Positions 33,783 through 44,430 are shown, counted from the stretch's first letter. The stretch is 64,000 nucleotides of DNA from Scleroderma bovista (GCA_037178675.1 JAYMGJ010000695.1:1-64000); one strand, 5' to 3'. The notes: generated by a model not told the origin, from the sequence alone. Program-made: numbers and translations.

Positions 33783-35288
33783 ATGCCAGAGGACGGTGCA
33801 CTGCTCACCGACCCTTCCAATGAAGTCTGTCCGAATTTTGCCGCTGATCTTTTCCGCCTCCTGCGCGATGATATCAGACGGGGAACCGAGGCCTCTGATG
33901 ACGATGTCATCGCTCGTCTAGTCCAACTGTGGACACAAGACCACAACGGACGGCTTATACAGTGGACTGCTCAACGAGCGGCTGCAGCCCAAGCTGCTGA
34001 CGAAGCGGAGCACCAGCGTGAGTTGCAAGAGGAAGAAGCCCAGAGGCTTGTCGAGCAAGAAACAGAACTCGAGCGTCTAGAAGCAGAAAAGAAGAAACCG
34101 AAGATGAATGACTTTGACGAGTCTAAGCATATACCCAACGTTCTCGCCCCCCGACCCTCGCAGTATGCTCTCCAGAAACTCAAACAGTATGAATTCGTCG
34201 AACTCTGGTACTTTTCTCCAGATGGTTATCGAGAAGCTGCCCGCGAAAATCGCTCCACGGCAGATGATGCCCTGGGTATCGCCAAGAGCGATGATATACT
34301 CACCCTCAAACCAGCCGCTTCCGTCAAAGCATCCAGAAATGCTCTTCTCGACCACGAGCTGCCTATAGCAGATTTCTTCCAAGCAAAGAATGCGTTCCTT
34401 CTGCAGGCGAAACAGAGTAACTGGCCCGAGAAACATCTAAATGCTTTGTCCTTCTTCTATTGGAACCTCGAGGTTCACCCCATGCGCACCACGCCTCATG
34501 GTGATGAGATCATTCTCACCTACGCATCCCGTGTTCGGCGCCAATGGCATGATGACCTGAAATCTGGCGTAGCAGGAAACATTTCCATCATAAACCCTGC
34601 ACTTTTGCAGACTATTGGTTTCGAAGTTGGCGCAAGGCGCCAGGAGGAAACTTCCCGTCGTCACGAAGCACAGTTACAGAAGGTCAGTTCCCCCCATGAC
34701 TTTTTACATCTGGCGCTGACTTATAAATGAAATTTGTCACCTTGTTGCATACCCAATCTGACTCGTGCATTCCCCGTGATCCCCTCCTGATCACAATGTG
34801 TGCGCTCCACACTCGCTTCAACCGTGCTGCCCCTTCCATGGCTACAGCACACGGAAACAACATTGTCCTACCCACGTTCTGGGGGCCGACACAGATCGGA
34901 TCAGCCACAACCCGCTACAGCCACCACCCAGTCCTTTCAGGCCCAAAGCCTGTCTGCGTCCAACCCCCCTCGTCGCTCCGGAGCCTCAAAGGGACAGGAC
35001 ATGTCCAAAGGACCTAAGCCCCCGCGCTCAGCCTGTTCCATCTGCCTGGGACGTTTCTCCCACCTCATCCACAAGTGTGAGAGTGAGTCCTTGTGGGATG
35101 GCTCCGAAACCTACTGCAGGAGGGCCCCCGATGGGCGCCTCGTTACAAAAAAGGGTATCACCCTCTGCTCGGACTGGCAACGCCCCCAGGGTTGCAAATC
35201 CTCCAGTCACCCCCTCCGGCACCTCTGCTCGGGCTGTGGGAGCCCAGATCATGGAGTTCAGGACTGCTCTCGAGCGGAGAAAGCTTAA
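33783..35288 (+). CDS. DIRS element gag-like nucleocapsid protein
   Basis: Exon 1 (33783-34682) and exon 2 (34848-35288) join to 446 residues. The N-terminal part is acidic and helical with a strong coiled-coil (ELQEEEAQRLVEQETELERL). The middle has ELPIADFFQAKNAFLLQAK and LNALSFFYWNLEVHPMRTT, the usual gag core of these elements. The C-terminus has two Cys-rich blocks: CSICLGRFSHLIHKCES and ITLCSDWQRPQGCKSSSHPL followed by LCSGCGSPDHGVQDC, a zinc knuckle for nucleic acid binding. The 165-nt intron begins right after Leu-Gln-Lys, as in the gag remnant at 17.6 kb. It overlaps the start of the RT frame. Confidence 0.8.
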
Positions 35289-37185
35289 ATCGCTGACACC
35301 CTACAACCCAGATACCTGGGAGGCTCTCCTTCGCTCTTCCGGACTTATCGCTAGATACCCCTACATACCAAAATCTCTCCGTACTGGATTCACTGTTAAT
35401 ATCCCACCCATCGCTACCACCTATGCCCCTCCTAATCATCCCTCCATAGTAACACATCACGATGCCTTCGAGGCATCCATAAATAAAGAGTTTACCCTAA
35501 AACGCTACCTAGGTCCTTATTCCCAATCGGACATCGAGTCCGTCATCGGAAATTTCCAATCCTCCCCTTTATCCATCATACCTAAGCTGGGCAAGCCTGG
35601 CAAGTTTCGTCTCATACAAAACTTATCTTTCCCTCACTCCCCTTCGCCCCTCGTGGCATCCATCAATTCTCGCATCAGCTCAGACCTTTTTCCCTGCTCC
35701 TACGGCACCTTTTCCATAGTCAGTCTTTTAATCTCCAAGCTTCCTCCTGGCTCCCAAGCCGCAATTTGAGATGTATCTGAAGCATATCGCACTGTGCCTC
35801 TCTGCCCCTCTGAATGGCAAGGTCTGGTGGTTAGGGTATCCCCAGACCTTTTCGCCATAGACACATGTCTATGTTTTGGTTTCGGCCCCTCAGGCGGCAT
35901 TTATGGTGCCCTAGCAGGGGCAGGAGCTGATTTATTCCGAGCCAAAGGCATTGGCCCTGTCTCCCGCTGGGTTGATGACCACATTTTCTTCCGGATTCGG
36001 AAGGAGTATCTAACACAGTACAACCAGCACCGCACACAAGTGGCTGAATCCATCCATCGCAATGGAGGCCTGATTACACAGGGCGGGCGGCAGTGGTTCG
36101 AGGGTGACACCTTATCTGATGACCAACGCACTGAGTTTGATGAAGACCATATCTTCCCACTTTGTGACCTGTCTGATAGCTCCCCCCGCTCGGATGATGA
36201 CTTTAAATACACCTACAACTTCGAGGACATTGACATGATCTCTCGACAGTTGGGCATTCCATGGGAAGCTTCGAAGGACATACCTTTCTCCTCGTCAGTA
36301 GTATATCTAGGTCTAACATGGGACCTCAACTACCGGACAGTCACCCTCAGCGATCCCAAACGCATCAAATACCTCCTCGCCATAAATGAATGGAACCTCT
36401 CCCGCACACACACCCTCCATGAGGTGCAGAAGTTGCATGGAAGGCTGCTGCATGCAACACTGGTCATTCCTCCAGGCCGCGCTTACCTCATTCACCTGGA
36501 AGCTATGCTTGCCATTTTTGGTGACTCCCCATTCAAACCCAGGACCCCACCACTTGGAACCGTCAAGGACCTCCTCTGGTGGTCCACCATCCTCAACAAT
36601 CCACCCCGCCCTCTAACCATCCCTCATCCTGGTATCATTCATGACTTTATTGCCTTTTCCGACGCCAGCTCAGGCTTTGGGATTGGCATCACCGTCGACA
36701 AACAGTGGCAAGCTTGGCGGCTGTGTACAGGCTGGAACACAGATGGACGAGACATCGGCTGGGCAGAAAGTATTGGCTTTGAACTCCTGGTCCGACACAT
36801 CATATCATCTGGAGCCTCCAATATTTGTTTCAAACTTTTCGGAGACAATAGAGGAGTGGTCGAAGGGTGGTGGAATGGCCGCAGCCGGAACAAACCCACC
36901 AATGACACCTTCAAGCGCATCCACTCCATCCTGGACAGAGCCGAGTGCACAGTCATCACCAGATATGTCCCAAGCAGTGGTAATCCAGCAGACGGACCTT
37001 CACGTGGCATTTATCCCCCCTTACGTCTCCGCCTTCCAGCAGTCCCCATCCCCCATGCCCTGCGGCCCTTCATCGAAGACATATCTGACAAAGATTGTGC
37101 CACACCCCACCAGCAATCGTTTCATCATCCATCCAGTACCAACAGTACTCGTGCAAAACCATCCAAGCGGCAGCGCCTCGCGTGA
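34798..37185 (+). pseudogene. DIRS reverse transcriptase-RNase H with one in-frame stop
   Basis: A single frame covers RT then RNase H. RT blocks are GKPGKFRLIQNLSFPHSPSP, then QAAI and DVSEAYRTVPLCPSEWQGLV, FAIDTCLCFGFGPSGGIYGA and SRWVDDHIFFRI, where the VDD catalytic aspartates are visible. RNase H follows with FSDASSGFGIGI, ESIGFELLVRHII, FGDNRGVVEGWW and NPADGPSRGIYPP. The frame is broken by TGA at 35767-35769 in AI-stop-DVSEAYR, where the position normally reads Arg (CGA), so one C-to-T change explains it. The rest of the frame is undamaged. The upstream part overlaps gag exon 2 in another frame; the translation start is unknown. Confidence 0.8.
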
Positions 37186-38356
37186 GTCTTCAGTCAGGCG
37201 TCACAAGTCTACATACCCTGCCGACCTCACACCCGTCCCCTCATCCCTCCGTCCCCTTTGCCCTGCCCGTGACCGCTTAGAGCAATGGAAACCTCTCATC
37301 GCATCTCGTCCTCAACATGGCAGTAATCTACCATTGCTATCTTCGGATGAATTATCCCGCATTGAACGTGTCGTAACTCATGCTTGGGCCGACAGTACCA
37401 AGGAGACTTATGGTTCCGGACTCCTTATATACCATGTTTTTTGTGACAGCAAACACATCCCGGACGCTCACCGTGCCCCCGCTAGCTCCATTCTAATCTC
37501 GTCTTTCCTGTCAAACCTCGCGGGATTTTACTCCAGTGCCACCGTTTCAAACTATCTCCAAGGAGTACGTGCCTGGCACATAATCCACGGCCTGGACTGG
37601 ACTATAAAAGACGACGAAGTGAATGCCCTCCTCAAGGCAGCAGCCACACTCGCTCCCCCTTCATCTAAACGCAAACCAAGAGAGCCTTACACCATAGATA
37701 CCATCGCCACAATTCACCGGAGCTTGGATCTAGACACCCCCTTGCATGCTGCCGTCTTCGCCTGCCTAACCACTATCTTTTATGCAACCGCACGAGTCGG
37801 TGAATTTACAGTCCCGAAACTGGATGCATTTGACCCCCTCAAGCATGTCAAACTCCAAGACATGCGCCGTGAAAGTGACCGGAATGGCAGAGAGATCACC
37901 AACTTCCATCTCCCCCGCACCAAAGCAGCGCCCCAGGGCGAGGATGTAAATTGGGCCAGGCAGAATGGTCCCTCTGACCCGGAATTCGCCCTCGACAACC
38001 ACCTTCGTGTCAACAATCCGCTACCAGAGTCTCCACTCTTTGCATATAGAGACGGCCCCAAAGGAATCTTAAAACCTTTGACCCGCAATAAATTTATTTC
38101 CACACTCTCCCTCGCAGCCAAAGCCACAGGCATCAAGCCTCTCAGTGGCCATAGCCTCCGCATCGGTTCAACTCTTGAATATCTCCTCCGCAACATTCCG
38201 TTCGACGTCGTCAAAGTCAAAGGCCGATGGGCCAGTGACGCTTTCCTCTTATATCTGCGCCGCCATGCCCAGATTTTAGCACCATACATGCAAGCCACTC
38301 CGGAGCTCCACGAATCTTTCCTTCGCTACACCATGCCCCCAGTTCGTGGCCAGTAA
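36965..38356 (+). CDS. DIRS tyrosine recombinase (YR)
   Basis: This frame overlaps the end of RNase H and runs to a TAA at 38356. The N-terminal SAM-like part contains THAWADSTKETYGSGLLIYH and VSNYLQGVRAWHIIHGLDW. The catalytic part has TIFYATARVGEFTVPKLD (first Arg), FHLPRTKAAPQGEDV, GHSLRIGSTLEYLLR (His-x-x-Arg) and GRWASDAFLLYLRRH (Tyr), so the R-H-R-Y set is present. The enzyme would integrate the circular DNA intermediate without target duplication. The ATG at 36965 is the first upstream Met that keeps the conserved part; the frame is open from about 36641. The last codons may already be in helicase DNA. Confidence 0.85.
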   Translation: MSQAVVIQQTDLHVAFIPPYVSAFQQSPSPMPCGPSSKTYLTKIVPHPTSNRFIIHPVPTVLVQNHPSGSASRESSVRRHKSTYPADLTPVPSSLRPLCPARDRLEQWKPLIASRPQHGSNLPLLSSDELSRIERVVTHAWADSTKETYGSGLLIYHVFCDSKHIPDAHRAPASSILISSFLSNLAGFYSSATVSNYLQGVRAWHIIHGLDWTIKDDEVNALLKAAATLAPPSSKRKPREPYTIDTIATIHRSLDLDTPLHAAVFACLTTIFYATARVGEFTVPKLDAFDPLKHVKLQDMRRESDRNGREITNFHLPRTKAAPQGEDVNWARQNGPSDPEFALDNHLRVNNPLPESPLFAYRDGPKGILKPLTRNKFISTLSLAAKATGIKPLSGHSLRIGSTLEYLLRNIPFDVVKVKGRWASDAFLLYLRRHAQILAPYMQATPELHESFLRYTMPPVRGQ

Positions 38357-40931
38357 GCTTTTTCGAAGACGTCATAGGTCACGAATGGGTCATCATCAAG
38401 AGGTAATCTTGGGCAGCGCTCGTCATCTTGGAGGTCAGCGGCAATCATCGTTGCCAACTGTCGCATGTTGTTACTAGTGTAGCATGAGTGATGAGGGTAT
38501 AACAAGACCTACACGATCGAACGTAATGAAGAGTGGGAAATCGTGGTCACCCAGTTCACCGAATTTTTGGGGAGTTCCTGAGTGGCATTCTCGAGGATTA
38601 GGTGACTTCATTGTTGGAATCTTTTGCTTCCCTGTGTAACAAACTCTACGTTCGTTGAGCTCCTCCCGGGTATATCCCGCCAATGCCAAAGACTCCAGCA
38701 AATTGTTGAAGTCTTCTTCAACATTGGCGCGAAGGACCCGGGACTTGGTGACAAATACTTGACGTGGCTTTGGAAGTCCAGAGCTGTGTTCCCAGGCCCT
38801 AAGAACGCCAAGCATCTTATAGAGGATAACTGTAGTTTTGCTGGGGAAACAATGCCATGTTAGCATGTTTCTCCTTTGAAATGGTCTCCTTACCCGGAGC
38901 CGCCCCTTCCGAGGACAAAACTAGATGCTGGGCATTGAACAATTTCCCATTCGTCGGGACTACAGCGCATGTCAGAGATAATCCAAATCACCTGAGTGAT
39001 TACGGCGTACGTTAGCTGAAAGGGTAGATCAACCTCCTCGTCAGCGATGAGTCCTGCATTTGGAGTGAGTTTATGAACCCGAAACGAAGTCAACAAACCA
39101 TTCAGGTAAGCCTGGCATCGGATGGGATGAGATAAAGCTACTCCGAGATAAGAGTGAGCGTACCTTGGAAAATTTGACGTATTTATCAAGACTAGCCAGA
39201 AGGTTAGACCATATTTCTAACTTAGGAGACAACCTACAGAATACGTGAGTATGGCTGCATAGATCAGTACGATTAGTGGTGTACAACAAGACAATTTCAT
39301 GGTGCACGAACGTTATGATAGTCACCATCACCAAACATGATGGGGGTCGGTCGGTCGACAGATTCGAAGTGCTTTCCAGGGAAGGATGCAGGGATGTATA
39401 CATCGGCACCTGGTGTCCGCTCTCTGAAGGTACACCTACGCGAGGTAAACTGTGCCGTCTTGGATAATAGAATACGTGAAACCTACCTATCTTGATATTC
39501 CTTCCCTCGAGCCAAATACTTGCTGAGGGATTCCCAAATGTGATCGAGGTCTTTGTGCGTACAGATGCCATGTATCTTGATAACTTTCGCAGGGAAGAAT
39601 GAGTGTCAATGGACTCCACGGCTCGGTCAAGTTCCAAACCTTGGTGTTCTGACTGAAAGGTATGACACATACATAATGAACCTTGAATTTTGCAAAATGA
39701 GAATTTGCTAACCTTTTCGTCGTCATCTAGTACACAGTCGATTTGATACTTGAGGTCAAGTCAGCCCTAGATCTGAACAATCCATGAAGTGACATACGAC
39801 CATCCTAAGATCACTGAGCACTTCGGCTTGATAAATGGGCACGCCATGTGATGGACCATTGAGCCTTCTCTGATTATTACCAGAAAAGTTGCCCTTTGAC
39901 AGCTGTCTGAGTAAGTTCAGGTCAGGCGCACTTCATGGATATCTAACATCACATACTTTATTCTGCCCACAACAATTTCAGCCTTCCTTTTGTCGCTCCT
40001 CCTGAGCTTTCGGAGGTCTTTTGTGGCACAGTCGGATATGATGATTTCCCACGGGCCAAAACCATCAATACCACCAGTTTGCAGAGCACCTTTAAGAGCT
40101 TGCTCTTCAAAATAGATCGACGGAGGCGGCGGAACTTCCAGCTCTTCGTTATACTCTTCCAATGAACCTTCTACTCTGATGCCATCATGGCCTCTGTGGA
40201 AGTACGCATCTTCCAGCGACTTTGTGAGTGCAGGCTCGGATAACATATCAAGGTAAAACTAGGAAACGAATGAGCAATAATGAACACGAAAGCAACACTA
40301 CATACACGTAGAACTTGGCTTAAAGTGCGCAGTATTCCAGCCGAAGTCTTGGTGGCCTCTGATGCATTGGAAGGGATACGGAGTCCAAGATTGTTGAATG
40401 GAGCTTCGTTAAGCTGCAGGGTGAGGTACCTATTTTTCGTTTTCCGGGATTTACTACGATTTCGATTCGAAGGAACAACAAAGTCTGTTTTCAGCAAAAT
40501 GGAAAGCACATCCCACACATCGGTGATGTAGTGTTTGTATTTCGAAACCATGCGTGAGTCTTCCGTGGTAAAAGCATTCGAGGGCAAGGTATAGAACAGG
40601 GTCGACAATTCAGTTAGGAGATTCCTAACGAAGGATCCAAGAAGATGGACTGGTTCGGTGGGAAAGGCAGCCATGATTCTGCCATACAAGATAGGAAAAT
40701 CGGGTGACACTATCTTTTGTGAAGTTCATTCCTACTAATTATTCACACAAACAACTCACCAGAGCATAAGCATGGGAAAAGGTTCGGGACGGAGAGTAAA
40801 TTGGTCACAAGTTGATCAATGCAAGTGTCGCTGGTAGCTAGAACAGCGCTAAGATGCGCCAACCCATCCCGGCGACCATTTTTCGTGCGAAGTCGATCAG
40901 CAGAAAACTTGCGGAGGTCGAGGAGCACCAT
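38350..40931 (-). pseudogene. UvrD-like helicase, N-terminal part (split by DIRS insertion)
   Basis: The gene starts at the ATG at 40931 (MVLLDLRKFSADRLRTKNGR). It continues through exons around 40.71-40.32 (KHYITDVWDVLSILLKTDFV), 40.25-39.95 (GGIDGFGPWEIIISDCATKD) and 39.6-39.3 (GADVYIPASFPGKHFESVD). At 38.93-38.84 is the Walker A motif SFVLGRGGSGKTTVILYKML. The next exon has PLFITFDR, and then MRQLATMIAADLQ and FVTYDVFEKAYWP, which ends abruptly at about 38350 against the retrotransposon. In related helicases roughly 100 further residues, including the DEAQD Walker B segment, separate this point from LCRNPQGLFWAGD; I could not find them on either side of the insertion. Confidence 0.8.
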
Positions 40932-41249
40932 GGTTGCGAAAATAAGTAGGCAAAGTGATTTGGTGGATAGTGGGAAAGGGTTTTAGAGCGCTTGCCTCGC
41001 AGCGCAGGGCTTCCATGTGGACTCACAGGGGCCCTTTGGCCTTCCAAATAAAAAGGAACGAAGATCCCCCTTTACTATGACGCTATGTACGGAAGGACCA
41101 GGTTACCATTTCAGGGTTTGTGGCTCCACCCTGGCCCACTGGGGGTTTGTTCACAATCATATACCCGAGGCTACACCTCAGACATTGGCCCGGGAAGTTA
41201 TGGTATTTGCTCCATCGATTACGGTTTACGAAATCCACCATTGATGTCC
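40932..41249. other. interval upstream of the helicase start
   Basis: This should contain the helicase promoter on the minus strand. No coding feature is supported. The part nearest 41250 may be further decayed PFK-locus sequence. Confidence 0.35.
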
Positions 41250-41493
41250 GGTGCACGACGCACGACGGAAGTGCAAGATCCTCATCATCGCCCGAAGGTA
41301 TCATTGTAGCAACTCCATCCAGAGTATATGAAGGGGCTGACTGACGTCTTGGCCTCGACACGCATGTTACTACCCCCAGCGCGGAGGGTGGCCATGTTCA
41401 TTCGATCGCATATTGGTGAGTACCAGTGTATGAAGGGGAACTTTTGTATGTATGTACAGAATTTGCCATAGACAAGGGCCCTATTATAGACCA
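41250..41493 (+). pseudogene. duplicated, decayed PFK exon 5 and PFK 3' flank
   Basis: 41256-41418 aligns with PFK exon 5 (24894-25090). CAAGATCCTCATCATCGCCC corresponds to CAAGACCCTCGTGATCGTCG; GTCTTGGCCTCGACACGCAT to GTCTTGGCCTTGATACGCGT; GCGCGGAGGGTGGCCATG and the GGTGAGTA exon end also match. Indels break the frame. 41445-41490 (GAATTTGCCATAGACAAGGG) then matches the sequence just beyond the PFK stop (26810-26835, GAATTCGCCTTAGACAAGAG). This is therefore a copy of the PFK 3' region with an internal deletion. Confidence 0.8.
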
Positions 41494-41859
41494 CTACTGG
41501 GTGGTAACGATTCCATCAGGCTCTAAATATTCATGAGGTAAAGTTAAACAGATCGAATGAGAGATCATACCAATGTTGGCAACGATACCGGCAAGGGCAG
41601 AATGGAGACCAGAGAGGGCGGTGCCTGTGCTGGTTTCGACTACGAACATCTGAAAAGTGCGTTAGGAAGTGTACATCTAGGCATCAGGGATACGACAGTA
41701 CGCGAAGAAAGGGCATCTCCTGGATGATAGTGACCCCAGTAGAAACTATGGCTTGCTTGGCCTCGGCAAATGGGACGCCATCTTCCACGGTGATAATGAA
41801 TTCTTTCAGATAGGTCGGTGAAGAGATACGTTCTGAATTTACAGGCACATACTGGGCAT
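41494..41859 (-). CDS. I9-type protease inhibitor (subtilisin propeptide-like), copy C
   Basis: Four exons (41859-41853, 41802-41702, 41649-41571, 41522-41494) join to 71 residues with a 7-nt first exon. The chain starts MPKFIITVEDGVPFAEAKQA, continues MFVVETSTGTALSGLHSALA and ends EPDGIVTTQ. This is the compact fold of the fungal I9 inhibitors such as Pleurotus POIA1 and yeast Pbi2, which bind subtilisin-like (S8) proteases through the C-terminal tail. There is no signal peptide, so it should act in the cytosol or vacuole. All splice sites are canonical and the frame is intact. It lies behind a PFK fragment, mirroring the broken copy behind PFK. Confidence 0.85.
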
Positions 41860-42164
41860 GATTGATGTTGGTAGTAACAGGGAGGGGCACTCGGCAGATT
41901 TGGTGAATAGGGGCTACTAATATGTAGTCCATTTCTAATGCGGTACTATATGTAGTACGGAAAAGTACGTAGTATGGCAAAGGGACATACAACAGTTGAT
42001 CAACCGCTGTAGGAAGTACTGGTGAAGACGTCCATATCGTGCAAAAGAGATGCTTTCGATTATCAAGCCTATCACGGTAACGGAGCAATCAATTAGAAAT
42101 CGAAGACATATGGCGATGGTCATCAGGCTTGGAGCTCCGAGTGTTCATAAGATTATACAGATTG

Positions 42165-42260
42165 AATAAGTCGTCATGCCGATGTTGGCAACGTTATCGT
42201 ATCGAGGCCAGACTGGAGAAGGCTGGAGGGAGCGGTTTTACGAAGCAACGGGGTCTCCTG
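42165..42260 (-). pseudogene. I9-type inhibitor fragment (D)
   Basis: GATGTTGGCAACGTTATCGT and the following CCAGACTGGAG recall, on the minus strand, the end of the third I9 exon (CTCTGGTCTCCATTC...TTGCCAACATTG in copy C). Nothing else of the gene is recognisable. 41860-42164 and 42261-42436 hold no supported gene. Confidence 0.4.
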
Positions 42261-42436
42261 CCATAGTAGCTATGGCTGGCTGGGCCTATGGATGCTCTTG
42301 AGATTCAGTCGAGAAATGTGTTCCGACTATTAACAGACATAGTAGTACAGTGCGGACCTAGTGGTCAGAGGTTTGCTAATACAATGTCTAAGGCCGATAA
42401 GAGACGTCGTAGATACACTCATAGCACTACAGCCTA

Positions 42437-42819
42437 TCACACCGAGGCCTTGGTGCCCACTTGCTTGTCGGGCTCTGGTTTTTCATGAATCATGAGAAGA
42501 TAATATTCTAAACAAAACAAACATACCAAAGCTAAGGATGTCATCTACGAACGAGGCCTGAAGACTTTGGGCATCCGCATCGCTCATTTCGACAGAAAAC
42601 ATCTGGAGAGTGTGTGAGGAAAGGGTGGATCTGGACGTACGTGTGAGTAGTACTCACCTGAAGGGTCTTGAACTCATCGCTGATTATACCCCCCTTCTGG
42701 CGCGCAGTTTCGAGGGTCCGGGCATACGCACCCGGTGTATCTTTCGCTACAACTATGAATCCTTTTCAGGCAGATTAGTCTCGAAAGGAGATGTGGCAGA
42801 GGAGGGGCATACTGGTCAT
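42437..42819 (-). CDS. I9-type protease inhibitor (subtilisin propeptide-like), copy E
   Basis: Four exons (42819-42813, 42761-42658, 42602-42527, 42474-42437) give 74 residues. The chain starts MTRFIVVAKDTPGAYARTLE, with KGGIISDEFKTLQ, then MFSVEMSDADAQSLQASF, and ends EPDKQVGTKASV. It shares intron positions with copy C (introns after 7 nt, before the Met-Phe exon and before the EPD exon) although the sequence is diverged, so the two are old paralogues. First donor GTATGC and the remaining sites are acceptable. Role as for copy C: inhibitor or folding aid of subtilisin-type proteases, inferred from the family. Confidence 0.8.
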
Positions 42820-43174
42820 GCCAATCACTGTGGTAAAACGTTATCGATGCTCACGCTGCTACTTTAGTCCCTGATGGCATCATGCAAAACAGATGTAAAT
42901 GCCGGTAGCGGAAACATCTTTTACCGAAATTGACGGCGATTTGGATAACCGGTCGTCTGGCCAGAGCCTGTCCACAACAGAGTAGTGTGCGACAAAACGA
43001 ATGTCCTTCAGGAAAGATTATTCAAAGCAGAGTTGGACGTTGAACGTTGAACATCGAAAAACAGGGGCAACTGAGACGCGCATTCGGAGTTTGAAAATGT
43101 GGCTGTTTGTTTTTCCCACGTGCAACGCGCTTGGTTTGTTGACTTTTACGTTTCCCTTCCTCCTCGACGCTGCA
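42820..43174. other. divergent promoter region between I9 copy E and the Bqt4-like gene
   Basis: Both flanking genes point away from this interval. No coding feature is supported. An inverted-looking GAACGTTGAACATCG stretch near 43040 is the only pattern noted. Confidence 0.4.
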
Positions 43175-44430
43175 ATGTCTCGACCAGAGCTGCCAATAAG
43201 ACACCAGAACCCACATCTAAAGTCGAGTATGTACACTTTCTGTCCACAAGAAGACTACTGAGTTGGCTTGCAGTTGACCTGAGCAAGTTGCCCCCTGTGA
43301 AATACCAGGCACTTGATCGCGACGGACATGAGGTCTTGGTACTCGTCATTTACTTCGGACTATCAGTCATGCAACTGACATCGCCCATTTGTTCAGGTGG
43401 GCCGTTTAAAGATTCCAACTGTGTGTGGTCCCCTATACCCCTGTCTCCCCTACTAACAGACCACCCGCAGCCTACCGGGCATGCCTTCATCATCCGCCGA
43501 TATGACACCGGCGCCGTTAGCCTCACCACCATGTTCCGCGCCGCATTCCCCACCGCAAGCGAGGCCGACGAACGCAAGGAGACACAATACGTAAAGGAAA
43601 TGTATAATCTCGCTGGAAACAACGGGTCAGCTCGCGAACCCCAAATTGTCCGTCTCGCAGGGACATGGGTTCCTCCAGACACGGCCGTCCACTTTGGAGT
43701 GGTCTATAACCTCTTAGATATCATTAACATGATCGTTGAGGCCCAACCCGACCCGAACACCAGTTACCGTCGCTCGACCAAGGGTGGAACTACACCCAAG
43801 GCCACGTATTCCCTTCGTTCATCCACGACTTCAGCGGCACCACCTGCACCCTCGGCATCGATGCCGGCATCCAAAAGGCGCAGGGAGTCCTCGCCAGCGC
43901 CTTCACCGCCGCCTCCCCAGTCCAATCTACCACCCCCGCGCAGATCCGCACGTACCAAGAGCCCCGCTCCCCCACCATCCCCAATGGCAGTCAAGTCACC
44001 CAAGTCCGTCAGAATCGCACGCACGGTCCGAGTTGCAGAGGTGACCACGCCCGGTGGATCGGATGAGACGGTAGTCGAGGATGACGCAGAGACGATCGAG
44101 ATCGCAAAACCAAGCTTGTCGCAGGATATGGCGGACCAGAAGGAACTTATTGAGAGGCTGAAAGCAGAGAGGCATGCAAAGACGATGGACATGGATGAGG
44201 TAGTAAATGGGGCATCAAAGAGGGCCCGAGAAGAGGAGGGGGGCAAGGACGAATTGCGCTTTAATTTCAAGGAACCGGAGACGGAGGAACGGAAAATTGC
44301 GACAAACAAACGGGTATCGAGGTTCCGTTTGGAACCTCGGCAGAAGTCGTTTGCATGGGGTGTCGCTGCATTTGCGATTGGTATGGGCGCTGTGTATGTG
44401 TTCCTGCTCTACCCTCTACCTGTCCACTGA
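43175..44430 (+). CDS. bqt4: Bqt4-like inner nuclear membrane protein with APSES/KilA-N-type domain
   Basis: Four exons (43175-43226, 43274-43338, 43397-43420, 43471-44430) join to 366 residues. The N-terminal domain (about residues 15-140) contains VKYQALDRDGHEVLVGRLKI, FIIRRYDTGAVSLTTMFRAA, a GNNGSAREPQIVRLAGTWV stretch and IINMIVEAQPDPN, the APSES-like fold of fission yeast Bqt4. A Pro/Ser/Arg-rich linker and a charged region follow. A single transmembrane helix (FAWGVAAFAIGMGAVYVFLL) lies at the extreme C-terminus. Bqt4 anchors telomeres to the inner nuclear membrane; the same domain order supports a comparable tail-anchored nuclear envelope role, though DNA binding could differ. Confidence 0.88.

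Larger units (their letters stand above)
33471..38350 (+). mobile_element. DIRS-type tyrosine-recombinase retrotransposon inserted in the helicase gene
   Basis: Plus-strand open frames for gag, reverse transcriptase/RNase H and a tyrosine recombinase lie in the order typical of DIRS elements, with overlapping frames and no LTRs or aspartic protease. Helicase coding sequence on the opposite strand stops at both edges: LCRNPQG starts just below 33470, and the upstream exon VTYDVFEKAYWP breaks at about 38350. A 49-bp direct repeat lies near the left end. The recombinase stop codon falls within a few bases of the right junction. I could not define inverted or split direct repeats at the termini, so the edges are given by loss of helicase similarity. 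Confidence 0.85.
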
